From positions 1,674,001 to 1,738,000 of the forward strand of contig JARUPY010000190.1 of NCBI GenBank assembly GCA_029817715.1: a stretch of DNA of 64,000 bases. Direction: 5' to 3'. The position numbers and the translations under genes are program-made. Below the pieces are notes generated by a model. It was given only the letters and a program-made list of their open reading frames with translations, had not been told where the DNA came from and did no database searches. Source of the DNA: Melastoma dodecandrum (taxonomy: Eukaryota > Streptophyta > Magnoliopsida > Myrtales > Melastomataceae). Shown in pieces: positions 1 through 10,647 of the stretch (positions are counted from its first letter, which is position 1; each line of letters starts with the position of its first letter).

Positions 1-1202
1 GATACTGAAACCTGGGATGGGAATGCTGCTGCCTTGAGGTACGGTTGAATCTTGGTTTTTTTCTGATATATCTTAACACGTATACCTTGCTGAAGCTTGT
101 CCTTAATCATCTTCATCCCTATTATTGCATCCAATAGCACGCCAACAGCAAATGGCTTGACTGCTGTTGAAGAATGTAATAACCTTTCAGTAGTGGAAGA
201 ATATCCAGCACCCGAAACAAGTGGAGATGGTGGGACACAAGGCACAACCTTTGGATGTCACTCGACGGCAGACTTAGATGCTTAAAATCAACTGCTAGGA
301 CAGTATTATGAGCTTGAAGCGAGCAGGCAAAAAGTCCTGGAACAGTTGAGTCGGTATGGGGATATTAGTTACCAGAATTATGGGGCTTCTCAAGGCAAGC
401 CTGGTTTGGAAATGGCGGGAGCTTCTAGTATTCCACAAGATCATGTCTCTGCCTACCAGGTGGCTTGTCCTGTGGATAGCTGATGTGGTTGTGCCTATGA
501 TTGCGCCACTTCAGCAGAGCCATGCAGGCTTTCCTCTTGCTTGCTTGGTTGTGGCGCTGGGATTCAACACCACAGAAATGATGCTATTGATAACTGTGGT
601 GTCACAAGAACGGCATGGAAGCCATTGGAAAAGCAATGCCTTCTCTGAAGGTGAAGGCTCCGGCATCAGAAGGTACATCCATGTCACAACCTTGAGTTGC
701 CCGGCCTGACTACCTGTTTGTCTTTGTTTGAGCCTTCTCGGGTAACAATCTCTAAAGCATTCCTTCTTCTAGCTCTTCTGTGCGGAGGGGGGGACATGCT
801 AACTTTGGGGAAAGTTTCGGTTGTTTTGGTGGGAGGATTCTCCTTCCATAGTTGTTCAGCGTTTAGGTCTATTATGATATATTACCTTGGATTCACCGTT
901 GACGTTAGTTTCCTATATCTTCCACTTATATTCAAAGAAAAGGACAGCGAGGGTGACAAAGCTTTGTCAGGGGCCGCTGATATTACGGACGTTATGAATG
1001 CCTGGTATTCGGCCGGCTTCTACACGGGCAAGTAAGTGAAATGGCTACTACAATCCTCTACTGATGAGAAATGATAATTCTCTTAACTTCTCCTGGATAT
1101 TGGCTGTTTCTTCTGTAGCGTTTCACTAATAGCAGAGTTTTTTTTCCAATTGGAAGCAGGTACCTCGCGGAACAATCCGCCAGAGAGAAATCCCGTGTGT
1201 AA
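1..1202 (+). pseudogene. SMN-like spliceosome protein, 3' part, decayed
   Basis: Fragments resemble the C-terminal half of the plant SMN-like 'spliceosome protein-related' family, which I recognise from memory. A coiled segment reading NQLLGQYYELEASRQKVLEQ starts near 286. A Cys-rich patch of the CGCAYDC type follows near 484, then MEAIGKAMPSLKVKAP near 615. The final exons read DVMNAWYSAGFYTGK, up to about 1031, and YLAEQSAREKSRV with the stop at 1200-1202. The last intron, 1032-1159, is GT-AG and joins GGC-AAG-TAC in frame. The middle is broken: a TAA stands just before NQLLGQYY (about 283-285), a TGA lies in the Cys-rich patch (about 481-483), and the frame shifts between that patch and MEAIGKAM. 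Nothing upstream of base 1 is visible. The family role would be a Tudor-type factor in snRNP or spliceosome assembly. The alternatives are sequencing error or an unusual splice pattern. Confidence 0.55.
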
Positions 1203-1476
1203 GCAACCATCTCTAGCCATTTCAAACTATGCGAAGCCGTTCCACCAAGCCGATGAGGATCACAAAAGCAGGAGAATTACGAATAGTCGGCCGCCATACT
1301 CTTATCTGCAGTAGGTATCGGCATTCTTTTCTTTCGTTACCGAGTTCTCATACAATTCCGGAACGTCGTCGTGATCAACATGTTACGGTTATACTTCATG
1401 TACCTCTTTAAGTCATAATCATTAAGCAATCGAGTTCAGCTTTGTAATCAACACATTGGTGAAAACACAATGTGAA

Positions 1477-1543
1477 GTGGGGCCCACCAACAGAGGGGGG
1501 AGTGGGCCCACCTAATCCGAAACCCGCACGCGCGACTCACGTG
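1477..1543 (+). promoter_or_regulatory. Putative ATS1 promoter: two TCP-type palindromes and a G-box
   Basis: GTGGGGCCCACC lies at 1477-1488 and GTGGGCCCACC at 1502-1512. Both contain the TCP-factor consensus GTGGNCCC on both strands. A G-box CACGTG is at 1538-1543, about 115 bases before the ATS1 start codon. A CT-rich stretch at about 1588-1650 looks like a 5' leader. The rest of 1203-1657 shows nothing else I can support. Use of these sites is inferred. Confidence 0.45.
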
Positions 1544-1657
1544 CTGGATCCCCCTCCCCGCGGTGGGGGCGCCAACAAGTAACGAATCTCTTCCCTCTCT
1601 TCTTCATCTCCTTCATCGTCGTCTCTCTCTCTCTTCTTCTCGCCCACACACAACGAT

Positions 1658-4600
1658 ATGCCAAGCCTCACCCTCACCCTCAACTCCCAAATCTCATCCC
1701 TTCTTCGTCGACCCTCCCCCTCTCATTCCTCCTCTCCTTCCCCCGCATTCCCTCCCGATTCCTTCCTATCCCTCTCCTTGGCCTCATCCCCCTACCGCCC
1801 CCTCTTTCGCTCGCCTTTCTCCCGTCAGGCCTGCGTTGGCCTCGGCACCATGTCTGACCTCGCCCTCGACGCCGACAAGTCCTCCTTCTCCTCCTCCTCC
1901 TCCGCTGCTGCTGCTGCGGCAGGTGACGGTGAGGCGCATAGCGAAGTCGAGCACTCCCGTGCTTTCATCGAGGCTACCTCTCACGAAGGTGAAGTGGATA
2001 GATATTGCGGTGTGCTTGCTGTTTTGCTAGCACTTCTTCCACACCACAGAATAGAACCTTTTCATAAGCCTCTTATTTGTGTTGGTGTCGTTTTCAAGTT
2101 TTTCCCATTCTTGTGGTGCTATACTGCCTTACCGAAAAAAAAAAGAAGAAAAGCCACTGCTTTACTAAAAGAGAAGAAGAAAAGCCTCACAAATTCATCT
2201 TCCTTGCTTACACATTCTCTTGTCATTGTCCTTGCGCAGAGCTGCTTTCTGGGATCAGAAACTTAGCGGAGGCAGGAAAACTGCCTCCTAACGTTGCTGC
2301 TGGAATGGAGGAATTATTTCACACATACAAAAATGCCGTAAATGCTTACACTCTGTCTCATTATTACATCTTCTCATTTGAGTATGTTCACAATCCATTA
2401 CACCCATATTCTTGTGTGATTTGTGCGTTTTTTTTTTTTTTTGGTTAGCATGGCAACCAATTCCTACTTTTTGCTGCTAACTTGGTGGGTTTTCCAGGGG
2501 AAATGTTCTCCAAATAGCTAAAAGAAGAAAATATAAATATATCCTACTTAGGATGTTCTGTCTATCATAATTAGCAGCTAATGTTCTGAGCTGAGATGTG
2601 TGGATGTTCTATTCTATTCCATCCCTATATTAAACAATAAAACAACCTTCACAGGGTTGGAGGTGCGGTCTACTAGTTAAATGCGATCGAAAGCTTCAAA
2701 TGTCCCCGAATCTTCTATTTTTTTTATCCTTGAAATGTGAACCTCATTGACGACTTTGTTCTCCCAATGCCTTGGGACCCTATTCATAATGTTAATGGAA
2801 ACTTAGATAACATGCTGAAGCAATTGGCATGTGGTTGATATAATAATGATAACTGAGAGCAAATACTCATAGGGGCAAGCATGTAATAGGGATTAAGAGG
2901 TTATGGAAAGCCTTTTCCTGAGGAAATACAGTTGTTATGTTTCGCAGTCTCGCTAATCCATTTCCTTAGAGCCATCCCTTTTGCCATCTGTTGTTCCAGC
3001 TATTCCTATTGGAACATCTTTAAATTGAATCTATTTTATGAAGCATTCTGACTATTGAGGTATAGACACTGTTAACTGTTCATCGATATGTTCAACTTTT
3101 ACAAGTGCTGCTAATTCTTAAAATGAATTTCATTGTGATCCAGGTCTACCAAAGTGGAATTCCTGGGGCAGATGAGGTTATTTTATCAAATATGAGTCTG
3201 GCCCTTGATAGAGTTCTCTATGATGTGGAGGTGATTTCCCATGTTGGATTTTGATATTTTCCTTTGTGGTTTGTTCATTGAACACTTCACTTTGTGAAAC
3301 TTGAATCTTTTTGCTGTTAAGTCTAGCTTGATTCTCCTGTATAACATAAAGTTAGATACTTGCAGGATCCTTTTGAATTTTCCCCTTATCACAAGGCCTT
3401 GCGGAAGCCTTTTGACTATTACGTGTTTGGTCAAAATTATATACGACCTCTTATTGATTTCAGGTTAGCTGGAAACCTCAATTGTCCACTGTAATCATTG
3501 TTGATTAAACATTCAAAATTATTATGCTTCCGAGACAAAGTATACACATGCCATGACTTTCTAGCCATGGACTGTTCACAATCTTCAGCAATATCCTTCA
3601 TCATGGTGTATGGAGGGAGCACCTGATTTCTCATCCAAGTTGTGTTGTTTCGTTTTATATTCTTATTCTCTTGTGTGATACCCAGTTTAACCATAAAAAG
3701 AAGTATTTCTACTTGCTCGAAGAGATGCTCTTTTTTGGTTTTCTTTGGATCGACTACTGGGATGTAATACCAAGCACAGTATCTCTTCACCCATTATTAG
3801 AGCAACATTTTGGGTTGCTTTTTCGTTAGTGACTATAAATTGCCTCGCCCATAGAATGTCCAAGAAGTAACTTCCTAATGTATGTTCACTTTTGTTTTCC
3901 CCTTAAAATTATGTAGTTCTGAAAGTAACTGTCATGTAAGCTACCCAAGCATGCCATTTTTTCTTTTGTTTAAGGGTAAGTAGTACAGCAATTTCCAGTT
4001 GTATATCTTCAAGTCATTGGTTACCAATACAGAAGTTTCATACAAAGAATGAATATATCTTTGAGTTATTAATCAACAGGCCATGAAAATAAGGGCTGAC
4101 AATCTATAGTAGAATGAGCCATTCACATTTTTCATGTTCGAGGACCTGCATTGTATAGAAGTAATGGACTGTGATCTAGAAATATCATAGGTCATGAAGT
4201 TAGACGTTTGTTCTGTTCTGTCTGCATCTACTTTGAAACATTGTTGTTTTCCTGCTAGCATGATCCAGCTACAATTCTCTGCATTCTTCATAAATGTTGT
4301 CTCTGTCCAATCTAATTTTGTACAGGAACTCATATGTTGGAAATATTGACATTTTCACTGAAATCCAAGAGAAACTCTGCCAGGTGCTTTATTTTGCGAC
4401 AGACTTATCTTAATCACGCTTTTGTTTCAGTCCTGAACCTGCATGATCGCTGGAAAGTACACATTGTCAAAAAGTTTCTTTTTGTGAGCGTACAACTCTG
4501 CTGACCATTTAATAAATTTTCAGGGTCACAATGTTGTTTTCATGACCAACCATCAGACAGAAGCAGATCCAGCCATTATCGCCCTTTTGCTTGAAAAAAC

Positions 4601-6641
4601 ACATCAAGAAATTGCACAAAATCTGGTAAAAAGTGGTCTGACTAAGCAATCACACCCTAAAGCTGGTATGCCTCATGGTTACCTCATCAAGGTTGGTGTT
4701 GTGTAGTGCAGATATATGTGGCTGGAGATAGAGTTCTGATAGATCCCCTTTGCAAACCCTTTAGTATGGGAAGGTGATCCCTGCTTTCCTGTAGTGCATG
4801 AATTGTCATAGATGAGGGTAGAGGCTGCCAATCAGTTTACACGTTCACATACCCATTCATTTGTTTAGGAATCTTTTTTGTGTATACTCCAAGAAGCACA
4901 TGTTTGATATTCCGGAGCTGGTGGACATGAAAAGAAAGGCTAATATTCGAAGCTTGAAGGAAATGGCCTTGCTTCTAAGGTAATTTTATGCTGGCATCTT
5001 GTGAACAACCTTTGTGATATCTGAAGCCTATTACTTAATTCTATCACATTTCACCTGCTCGATGCTAGCCCTTACGAGCCATCTGAAATAAGTATCAGTG
5101 GTTTAAGGCCTCACAGGTGCCTTACAGAAGTATAGTAGCAGATAATTCTGATAAAGTCTATTCTGCCTCTTCTGTGCACTCTCATAATGTGGCATGCCTA
5201 TTATGAGGCATTACAGCTTTCTTTTCTTAACTATCTTAACCTTAATTAGTTAGCGATTCTTCGTCCTATGTATTACCATCCCTAAGTACACACAGATCTA
5301 ATGAACATTTTTACCTTCTTTGTTCGTGATACAATGGAGATGTTACTGTTAGGACAAAGCCCTTATCCGTTTTCATTACTGAGATCCCTTCTTGCTTTAC
5401 TATATTGCTTCAGTACTTAACCGTTTACATTATTAAAACTAGGGGAGGCTCCCAAATTGTGTGGATCGCTCCTAGTGGTGGTCGAGATCGACCAGATCCT
5501 GTTACTGAGGAGTGGTATCCAGTAAGTGCCCTCGATGTTGACTTTTGTGAAGAATTTCCCACACAGTTGTCATGTTTCCGAAAATTGTTTTCATACCCGA
5601 ACAATAATATAGTGTGTCATATATATTCGCTATGGTCAAATCAGGCTATTAGTAGTATTATTGCCTATTGGATTGGTTTCATCTCAAATTTCCTAATATG
5701 CTTAAATACTGATACGATGAGGGTCAGGCACCCTTTGATCCTTCTTCAGTGGACAATATGAGAAGGCTTGTTGAACATTCAGGTGTTCCAGGACACGTTT
5801 ATCCACTATCACTGTTATGCTATGACATTATGCCGCCTCCAGGCCAGGTCCAGCCTTCTTTGATAATAACATTTTCTCTACTGAGATTTTTTCTACTTTT
5901 TTTTTTATTTTCTTGTAACACGGTATCATTTTCAGGTAGAGAAAGAAATTGGAGAAAGGAGGGTAGTTTCATTTAGCGGTGCTGGTTTATCTGTTTCCCC
6001 GGCAATCAATTCCAGTGAAGTAATTGCAAATTGTGAAAACCCCGAGGAGGTTAGTCTCTACTCCAGACAATAACAGATGACTTGTTTCAGACTTGTTATT
6101 CCATTTGTAGAACATGTTCAAGTACAAGCATTTCCATGTTAGAATTTTTTATGGCTTTATTTTTGTGAGATTTCTTTGAAATCTTTTGGTTGTAATCATA
6201 GGTTTTTCTTTGATTACGTGTATGTGAGTGCTTATTTATGGTGATTCTGGTTATGATAGATATATCCGTTACACCAAAAAGATAAACCTAACTGATTTTT
6301 ATTTGGCTAAAAGGAGTTCGTAAGCTATTTTAGCGAAAAAAAAAATTAGAGCGGCTTCATTGAAGAAACGTACAGTCTCATTGTTATGTTTTGGACTTGA
6401 TGCGGAGGATTGGGGTAGCCTTTCTCTTTATCTGATAGGTTGGGTTCATAGCAAAACATTTGTTGGTTTAACAGTCATTAAATGGGAATATGGCTATGTT
6501 TTACAGGCTAAAGAAGCATACACCCGCTTGGTATATGACTCGGTTGTCCAGCAGTATAACGTCCTCAAAGATGCAATAAAGGGACAAAAAGGACTCAATG
6601 CCTCTACAGAACGTGTGGCCTTGTCACAGCCATGGGATTAG
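1658..6641 (+). CDS. ATS1: Plastid glycerol-3-phosphate acyltransferase (acyl-ACP dependent)
   Basis: Twelve exons: 1658-1988, 2240-2337, 3144-3230, 3366-3463, 4326-4383, 4524-4625, 4712-4773, 4869-4979, 5443-5521, 5728-5847, 5936-6049, 6507-6641. They total 1395 nt (464 codons plus stop), all with GT-AG junctions. The enzyme transfers acyl groups from acyl-ACP to sn-1 of glycerol-3-phosphate (EC 2.3.1.15), the first step of plastid phosphatidylglycerol and galactolipid synthesis. The first ~90 residues are Ser/Pro-rich with few acidic residues, as in a transit peptide. The catalytic H-x4-D box reads NHQTEAD at about residues 233-239, and the downstream blocks [19 protein letters not shown] and [13 protein letters not shown] are family signatures. 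The protein ends LSQPWD, close to the usual family C-terminus. The start is the first ATG in frame with the transit region. Length and motifs are normal, so I judge it functional. Confidence 0.96.
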
Positions 6642-8369
6642 GCTACACAAAGTATGGTTAGAAAATGTACCCGTCCATCCTGGTATTGTGAAGGTAACAA
6701 CAGATCAACTGCACGTTCCGCGTCGCCTGGTCATTGACGCATGTCATGTTCAATATTGCCATGTCTGGATGATTAAGGAACTTATCTTCTGCAGGGAAAC
6801 GCCGAAATCCTCTGTACTTACTTTAACCAGCCGGAGTACACACTCGAAGGAAAAGTCTTAGTTTCTCTATACACTTGGGGAGGGCTTCGCACAGGTACTG
6901 CAACCAATATTTGCATATATTTTCTCTATGCGGGTCTCTTGGAGGTTGACTCGTCTGGTGCTGGAAGCTGTATTCCTAGTGTACAGATTTTACCTCAGTA
7001 GTAAGGCAGGAGTGCTTCACAACTAGTAGGGGCTTGATTCACAGTTTTTACCGGTACATGCCCAGAAAAGAGAAGAAGAGGAAAAAAAAACATGTAAAAA
7101 AATGGCGTTTAAGTTGTCTCGGTTAGAAACTACTTACTGTTCAGTTTTGTTACCGACACATGAATTTTGGGCTTCATCCTCGATGGGCTGAAGAGGTAAA
7201 ACTTATAAACATCACTCGAGAAGCCCAAGAATAACGTCAATCGAGAAGTGCTTCTCGAGTAAGCTTCAATTATCGCGTGACTCGAGACTTAGACCATAGC
7301 TCGAGAAACGCTCTTTTACTGAAGCTCACGTCTAGCCACGATGATGGAGCAGGACATGTGACAAGCTTAGGGAAACCGACGAAGATACTGTGTGCATGAT
7401 CGTGAACACGATCTAGGGAGATCTTGCACGAACTAAATAATTACACGAGACAAAGACACGGAACACAACTAAAACATATAACTCAGATTTTTATCTCCTC
7501 TTTCCAGCATCCTAAAATTGGCGTCTCGAAATCACTTCACCTTTACTACATCCGACCGCCAATCTACCAAGGTAGAATCCACTAAAGATAGGTTTTAATT
7601 TTACGTCATGTCTGTAAGTGTTGTCATGTAATTCAATATTGTTTAATCAATTCAAGTGTTATATTTCCCCTTCAACTTATGTTCATTTACTTTACGGCGA
7701 CCACACAAATCACTGTAAAATTCGATACGTGTTACGGGGAACGTGATTCCGCCCCAACACCAGATTTGCCGTGTTTATGGTATTTTCACATCATATGCTT
7801 GGCCCCTTCTTGCTGAACTCGTCCTCTGTACATGTACCTCCAGCTGTGTGATCTTCTTCAATTTGTTAGGTGTGTGTCCCAAACATGTGGGGCTAGTGGC
7901 CTGTCTTTTTGTCACTTCACTAGTTGGATGTCTTCTAAAAAAACAAAATTTAATGATTTTTGGCATCCTGGGGAGTGAGAAATGTTGTCCTCTTTTTGTG
8001 AATAGAAATCACGTGGAGACACACGAACTTAGTAAGGGGAGAGTTTAAAATGTGTTGGACAGTGTCCAAACGTGCCTTGGTACGTGTGTTGCCTTTGATA
8101 TTTTTAAGTTTCTTGACTAGTTATTAGTTATAGTGCCGGGAAAGAGACGCATTCGATGTTTAACCTTCTTTTTCTTTTTGCTTAAACAACTTGGCATGTT
8201 GTTCTTTTTTGTGTTTTGTGTATTGCTTTGGAGAAGCTTTTGTTAGCAAGAACAAGGGGCTCCTTCTTTATAATACATTGTAAGGCACAATTTGGTACGA
8301 AGAAAGTTCTGTTTTCTGTTTTGTTTTGGTAGCTCGGAGAAGTGTTTTGTTTCAAAATATTTTTCATCG
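6642..8369. other. Intergenic; ATS1 3' UTR, then no recognised gene
   Basis: The first ~250 bases probably hold the ATS1 3' UTR. At about 7215-7310 the motif CTCGAG or TCGAGA recurs five or more times within 100 bases in both orientations, suggesting a small decayed repeat. Open frames at 7743-8048 lack any recognisable domain and I do not call them genes. Confidence 0.4.
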
Positions 8370-8564
8370 GAAAAATATTTCGCAAAACACGATAGTAATT
8401 TTCAAAATTTATTATATAATGTCTCGAGCTTGATTTTTCAAACTTCGAGTTCTCTTTAGGTGTTGAACTCGGCGTTAGTTTCTAATTTTTCATGGCGACT
8501 CGGTGTTCGAGGCATTATTTGACGAATTTTGAAAATTATTACCGTATTTTGCGAAATCCTTTTT
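8370..8564. repeat. Long imperfect palindrome (foldback element A)
   Basis: The stretch at 8370-8410 (TATTTCGCAAAACACGATAG then AATTTTCAAAATT) recurs in reverse complement at 8525-8564. Pairing continues inward: ATAATGTCTCGAG near 8416 pairs with TTCGAGGCATTAT near 8507. The transcript would fold into a hairpin with arms of about 80 bases. Candidates are a MITE or foldback transposon remnant, or a small-RNA hairpin. Confidence 0.65.
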
Positions 8565-8679
8565 CGACGAACATTATATCCAAAAAAAGCTAGTAGGAGA
8601 ACTGGGTAATGTCGTTCTAATAATATCATATAGGATTCATAATATTAATTTAAGGCGTAATATTTTCAAAGAAAGAAAC

Positions 8680-8895
8680 TCTTCGAGGTTTGTTCCATAA
8701 TAATGCTAGTTCGTAAAATAATTTGCGAACTAAGATATTAAGTTTAGAAATTTCTTGACTAGAGTAAGAAAATCGGCCCATGCCAATTTTTGATTTACAA
8801 AGAAATCGGCATTAGTCAATGAATTTCGAAACTTAATATCATATTTAACGAAATAATTTAGGGATTAATATTATTTAGGAACAAAACTCGAAACT
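8680..8895. repeat. Long imperfect palindrome (foldback element B)
   Basis: The left arm is about 8680-8785 and the right arm about 8800-8895. Matching blocks include ATATTAAGTTT (left) against AAACTTAATAT (right), TTGACTA against TAGTCAA, and GTTTGTTCC against GGAACAAAAC. Arms of about 95 bases meet around 8790-8800. It follows element A by about 115 bases and may belong to the same composite element. Confidence 0.65.
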
Positions 8896-10647
8896 CGTTG
8901 TACCGGGGTTTTGGGAGAGTACGTGGCATCATTTAGTTGGGCAAGAAGGGGAGGGGAAACCGGATCTAGGGGATTCAGAGAGATCCAATGATGGGGATAC
9001 TTCCATCTTTCCTTGTGTTTCTTTCCTAGCAAAAACTTAACTATGCAGGTGACGTAATAATTAAACTAAAAATGCGTCATTTTTTGGGGGAGGAGATATT
9101 TTTTCGCCAGCAAAGGAGACACAAATAGTGGGGGGGGCAGTGTTTCCCATATCTCATGTTTAGTCAACACATTGATAGAAAAAGTCAAAAAAAGGAACTG
9201 TCAAAATCAGATCACCACACAGCTTTTCCAACATCCTTGGGCCCACTTCCCAAACTTGGGAAGATCCGTGGGCCCGGCCCTTTTGGCCTTTCCCCCGAAC
9301 TTATCCGTTGCCGCGCGCCCGCTGCGTCGGATTTCGTCGAGCCGGCCGCCGGATCCCGGTTCCGTGGTTCAGTAAGCGATGCATGATTTCATTTGAGATA
9401 ATGCTAATTGCTAATGTATCTAGATTGACCTAATCATATATAGACACCACCAATCATCATCATTTCGTGTAGGATTGATTGGACTGTGGTTTAAAAGAGA
9501 AGTTAATGGCATGCAATTAGGCAAAAAGACATGTTTAGATTATTCTTCAAAGTACATCATCATTACTTTTTTTTACTTTGCCCAAACCCTTTTTTGATTA
9601 AAAGCCTCATCCTCATCCTCCTCCTCCTCCAATTCCCATGCATTGGACAAATTTTTTCCTATGATTCTGTCTGTGTCTGAAGATTATGTCTTTTTTAAAG
9701 TGTACATTATTCTTCCTAATTACTTAAGATTAGGAAATGGGTATTATAAAAACAAAACCCATGTAATATATCTTCTAAGGAAATACAACTCTACTATGAA
9801 GTTTTATGAACTAGACTAACAATTAGGAGAAATAAATGTTTACATGAATTCCTAATGAGATCAGCCTTGGAAATCAAAGAGGATACATTTGAAAATTGGA
9901 TTTGATGTGAATTGGGGATTTCCCACAATCAATCAATGCATGTGTTAGTCATGCCAAGTGATTCATTTAAATCTCTCTCCAACCCAACTACCAAACATAA
10001 TTTCCTTCCCCCCTCCCCCTCCAAATTAAATTGAATGAAATAATTAGGAGCACAATGAATTAAATGTACCAAAATTGTGTAATATTATTAATAATAATAA
10101 TAAGACAGTTGAAATAAAAAAATGAACTCCTGTCTCCTCCCTCCTGTCATCCACAAGTGAAGACAATTTCACATTTTCAAATTTAAAAACCATCTGTTAC
10201 TTTGATCTTGGAATATTTTATTTTTTAGACACAGTTACAAAATCCTTTTCTTTATTTATTAACTTTTTGTATTAGACTTAGAGTACAAATAATTAACTTT
10301 GTTTATTATTATTACATTATAAGTCTCAATAATTAAGTTGTAATAAGAAGTAGGTTTTTTATTAAAAAAAAAGAAGGAAAGAAAACAGCCAGCCTATTAT
10401 TTTTGTTCTCCAAATTCACTCACCACATCAAGACACTCTTTCAGTTCTGCTCTGCACTCCTCCTCTTCCTTACATCCTTAACTTCTTACACCACTCGCCT
10501 CTTCGACCTCAAACCCAACTTCCCCATCCCCACCCCACTTCCATTATGCCCCCAAGCTCCGACCTTTCCTTCCCCTCCCCCCAATAACCTCTTCCCCCCC
10601 CCCCCCACTGGACCTGCTCCCCGCCTACGACCGCCCCTTCCTCGACG
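8896..10647. other. Intergenic and upstream region of the ABHD17-type gene
   Basis: AT-rich DNA with simple repeats (a TAA run near 10085-10100, poly-A/T tracts) and a C run near 10588-10604 just before the coding start. A pyrimidine-rich stretch from about 10400 is probably the 5' leader. No gene seen. Confidence 0.5.

Noticed and set aside
7743..8048. 101-codon open frame in the intergenic region
   Set aside because: Hydrophobic but without recognisable motif or splice context, and the opposite strand is also open; treated as chance.
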